A DNA stretch of 64,000 nucleotides from Pseudomonadota bacterium. GTDB lineage: Bacteria > Bdellovibrionota > Bacteriovoracia > Bacteriovoracales > Bacteriovoracaceae. Made by a program: the position numbers and the translations under genes. Each line of letters begins with the position of its first letter. Within the stretch, counting starts at the first letter, position 1. Below are positions 62,319 through 64,000 of this stretch, piece by piece. The stretch is taken from positions 1 through 64,000 of the forward strand of contig JAIYDL010000026.1 of NCBI GenBank assembly GCA_027487515.1. The letters run 5' to 3'. Under the pieces are notes generated by a model that saw only the letters and a list, made by a program, of their open reading frames with translations, had not been told where the DNA came from and searched no databases.

Positions 62319-62987
62319 CTAGCGGTAGTCAATCGGGTCATCGATTCCGGCTTCCCGAAACCCGCGCCGTCGCAGCACGCAGGAATCGCAGATCCCGCAC
62401 GCGAGGGCCGAATCCTTGTAGCACGACCAGCTGAGGTGAAACGGAACATGGAGCTGCCGACCACGCTCGACGATCTGCCGCTTCTTGAGACTTATGACGG
62501 GGGTGAGGATTTCGATGTCTCCGGCCTTGGTTCCTTCTTTGATCACTTCGTTGAACGCTCGGTAGTAGCTCGGTCGACAGTCGGGATAGCCCGGAGAGTC
62601 TTCGTGGTTGGCACCGATGTAGAGTTTCGCCGCACCGATCGCCTCCGCCCATGACACCGCGAGGGAAAGGATGATGGAGTTCCGGAAGGGGACGTAGGAA
62701 TCTGGGATCACGGATGAGTCCCCGGAGAAGTCCTTCACGTCGATCCGGTCGTCGGTGAGAGAGCTGCCGCCGATCTGCTTGAGGAAGGCCATGTCGATGA
62801 CCTTCCGATCCGCCATCGAGACCGAGTAGAAGTCGGCGATGTCCTCAAAGGAGCGCCGCTCACGACCGGACGTCTTCTGGCCATAGTTAAGGTGGAGCAT
62901 GGAGATGCGATGGCCCGCGGCTTTGGCTTCCCCAGCACAGACGAGTGAATCCATTCCGCCGCTAAGTAAAACGATGGCGTGCTCCAT
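62319..62987 (-). CDS. queC: 7-cyano-7-deazaguanine synthase
   Basis: ATP- and ammonia-dependent conversion of 7-carboxy-7-deazaguanine to preQ0, for queuosine in tRNA. Seen: the PP-loop SGGMDS at 9-14, LHLNYGQ, the P-F-R-N motif in YVPFRNSIILSLA, GANHED, and the zinc Cys cluster CYKD...CGICDSC near the C-terminus. 222 residues is normal. Its ATG overlaps the phosphohexomutase stop by one base. Other queuosine genes are not in the window. Confidence 0.96.
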   Translation of the reverse strand: MEHAIVLLSGGMDSLVCAGEAKAAGHRISMLHLNYGQKTSGRERRSFEDIADFYSVSMADRKVIDMAFLKQIGGSSLTDDRIDVKDFSGDSSVIPDSYVPFRNSIILSLAVSWAEAIGAAKLYIGANHEDSPGYPDCRPSYYRAFNEVIKEGTKAGDIEILTPVISLKKRQIVERGRQLHVPFHLSWSCYKDSALACGICDSCVLRRRGFREAGIDDPIDYR

Positions 62988-64000
62988 TAGACCATCTCGC
63001 AGATCTCGCGGATCTTCGCTTCGATGAGCCGGACACGGTCGAGGGCCCGCGCTTTCTTCTGCGCCAGATCGCCGTCGGTCACCCGGACCATGGTGTAGAA
63101 CTTAATCTTCGGCTCAGTCCCGGAGGGCCTGAGGAACAGTCGGTTGCCGGAGGCAAAGGTGAAACTCAGGACATTACTTCTGGGAAGGGCAATGCTCCGC
63201 TGGACTCCAGATTTAAGTTCCGTCATCCTCGAAGCTTCGTAGTCCTCTGTGGCAACGATCTCCTCGCCGGCGAAGCTGTGCTCCGGGTAGTGGCGGAAGT
63301 GCTCCATGATCCTTTGGATCTTCTTCGCTCCCGCGATGCCCTCGAAGTCGAGAGACACCAGAGACTCGTAGAAAAAGCCAAAGCGCGCGTAGATTTCGTC
63401 GAGGGCATCGACGAGGGTCATGCCCTTCTGCTTGAAGAACAGAGCCGCTTCGGACATGAGGGCCATGGAACTCACACCATCCTTGTCTCTCGACTCCTTG
63501 TGAGGCATGTACCCGAACGATTCCTCACTTGCGAAGACGAAGTTCAAAGGCGAGCCCTTCTCTTCGAGCTCCCGCAGAAGCCCGGCCATCCACTTAAATC
63601 CAGTGAGCGTATCAAGGACGGTCCCACCGAAGGATTCGACGATCGCATTCTGAATGGGAGACGTGACGATGGATTTAATCACGAGCGGATTCGGCGGGAG
63701 ACTTCCCTGTGCCGCCTTCATAGAGAAAACGTAGTAGATCATCAGAGCACCGATCTGGTTTCCGTTGAGGATCTCTGGAACTCCCCGGTTGTTCACCACG
63801 ACTCCTAGTCGGTCTCCGTCCGGGTCTGTGCCAAAGACGATGTCGGCCTTGGTCTTCAGCATGGAGTCGATCGCTAAGGCCAGCGCCTTGGGGTCCTCAG
63901 GGTTCGGGGACTTCACCGTGGGAAAATTGCCGTCGGGTTTGGCCTGGGAGGGGACAGAATGGAACGAAGAAAACCCAAGGCGACGCGCGGCCTCAGAGCA
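62987..64000 (-). CDS. Phosphoglucomutase/phosphomannomutase, partial
   Basis: Interconverts hexose 1- and 6-phosphates. The 5' end lies beyond the window. Seen: PDGNFPTVKSPNPEDP (sugar-binding region) in the same frame up to the window edge, the Mg site DPDGDRLG, the sugar specificity loop FASEESFGY, and the phosphate-binding RPSGTEPKIKFY near the C-terminus. The phosphoserine loop is not in the window, so PGM and PMM cannot be separated. A GTG at 63914-63916 is internal, not the start. It is followed by queC. Confidence 0.95.
   Translation of the reverse strand, partial: CSEAARRLGFSSFHSVPSQAKPDGNFPTVKSPNPEDPKALALAIDSMLKTKADIVFGTDPDGDRLGVVVNNRGVPEILNGNQIGALMIYYVFSMKAAQGSLPPNPLVIKSIVTSPIQNAIVESFGGTVLDTLTGFKWMAGLLRELEEKGSPLNFVFASEESFGYMPHKESRDKDGVSSMALMSEAALFFKQKGMTLVDALDEIYARFGFFYESLVSLDFEGIAGAKKIQRIMEHFRHYPEHSFAGEEIVATEDYEASRMTELKSGVQRSIALPRSNVLSFTFASGNRLFLRPSGTEPKIKFYTMVRVTDGDLAQKKARALDRVRLIEAKIREICEMV

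Overview
The window is a dense, ordinary-looking stretch of chromosome from a Gram-negative bacterium. Outer-membrane biology is explicit: an LptC/LptA-like protein and LptB (lipopolysaccharide export), KdsD (Kdo precursor), Lnt (lipoprotein maturation), a TonB-dependent receptor, and several lipoproteins with clear lipoboxes. The sequence is visibly G+C-rich. The mix of delta-proteobacterial gene orders (lptC-lptB-rpoN-hpf; rho-DUF1385-prfA-prmC-murA), many lineage-specific lipoproteins, two receiver/HD-GYP-like proteins with GFP in place of GYP, a pseudo-trypsin lipoprotein and a Cys-rich secreted protein points to the Bdellovibrionota / former Deltaproteobacteria. That placement is inference; no rRNA or tRNA gene is present to fix it. 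I see no CRISPR array, phage, transposon or integration site. No stretch longer than 300 bases lacks a gene.

Layout. 1-3.2 kb: aspS and a receiver/HD-GYP protein. 3.2-6.8 kb (minus): mutS, a Cys-rich secreted protein and an RDD-like membrane protein. 6.9-10.6 kb: LptC/LptA-like fusion, lptB, rpoN, hpf, closed by a strong terminator. 10.6-12.5 kb: cobalamin riboswitch and TonB receptor. 12.5-13.7 kb: small proteins, including a stand-alone DnaA domain I protein. 13.7-19.6 kb (minus): a six-gene, tightly overlapped pantothenate/CoA operon in which an IlvC-family enzyme sits where a ketopantoate reductase (PanE) is expected, followed by panB, coaX, coaBC, panC and hflX. 19.7-23.4 kb: pabC-like, yacG, an inositol monophosphatase, a coiled-coil membrane protein with a FliM-like motif, and a HEAT-repeat protein. 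23.4-31.7 kb: kdsD, lnt, a subtilase, a DksA-like protein, a flavin reductase, a pseudo-trypsin lipoprotein, mltG, ruvX; dinB follows to 32.8 kb.

32.9-40.1 kb: rho, DUF1385, prfA, prmC, (reverse chaN-like), murA, hinT; here prmC has its start codon and body in different frames on either side of a run of nine T. 40.1-46.8 kb: a di-haem peroxidase with a large extra C-terminal part, lineage-specific envelope proteins, a TPR protein, a FecR-domain protein and an OmpR-type regulator. 46.8-52.1 kb: guaB, guaA, a 3-hydroxybutyrate dehydrogenase and a GntP-type permease. 52.6-54.5 kb (minus): methionine salvage genes mtnB, mtnD, mtnC. 54.7-61.9 kb: dnaE followed by two envelope proteins and a second, catalytically degraded receiver/HD-GYP protein. 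61.9-64 kb (minus): a small periplasmic protein, queC and a phosphohexomutase cut by the window end.

Most claims on function come from family motifs read by eye. The points most worth testing are the IlvC-like enzyme in the pan/coa operon, the prmC frameshift, the stand-alone DnaA domain I protein, the LptC-LptA fusion, and the pair of receiver/HD-GYP paralogues of which only one keeps the HD metal ligands.
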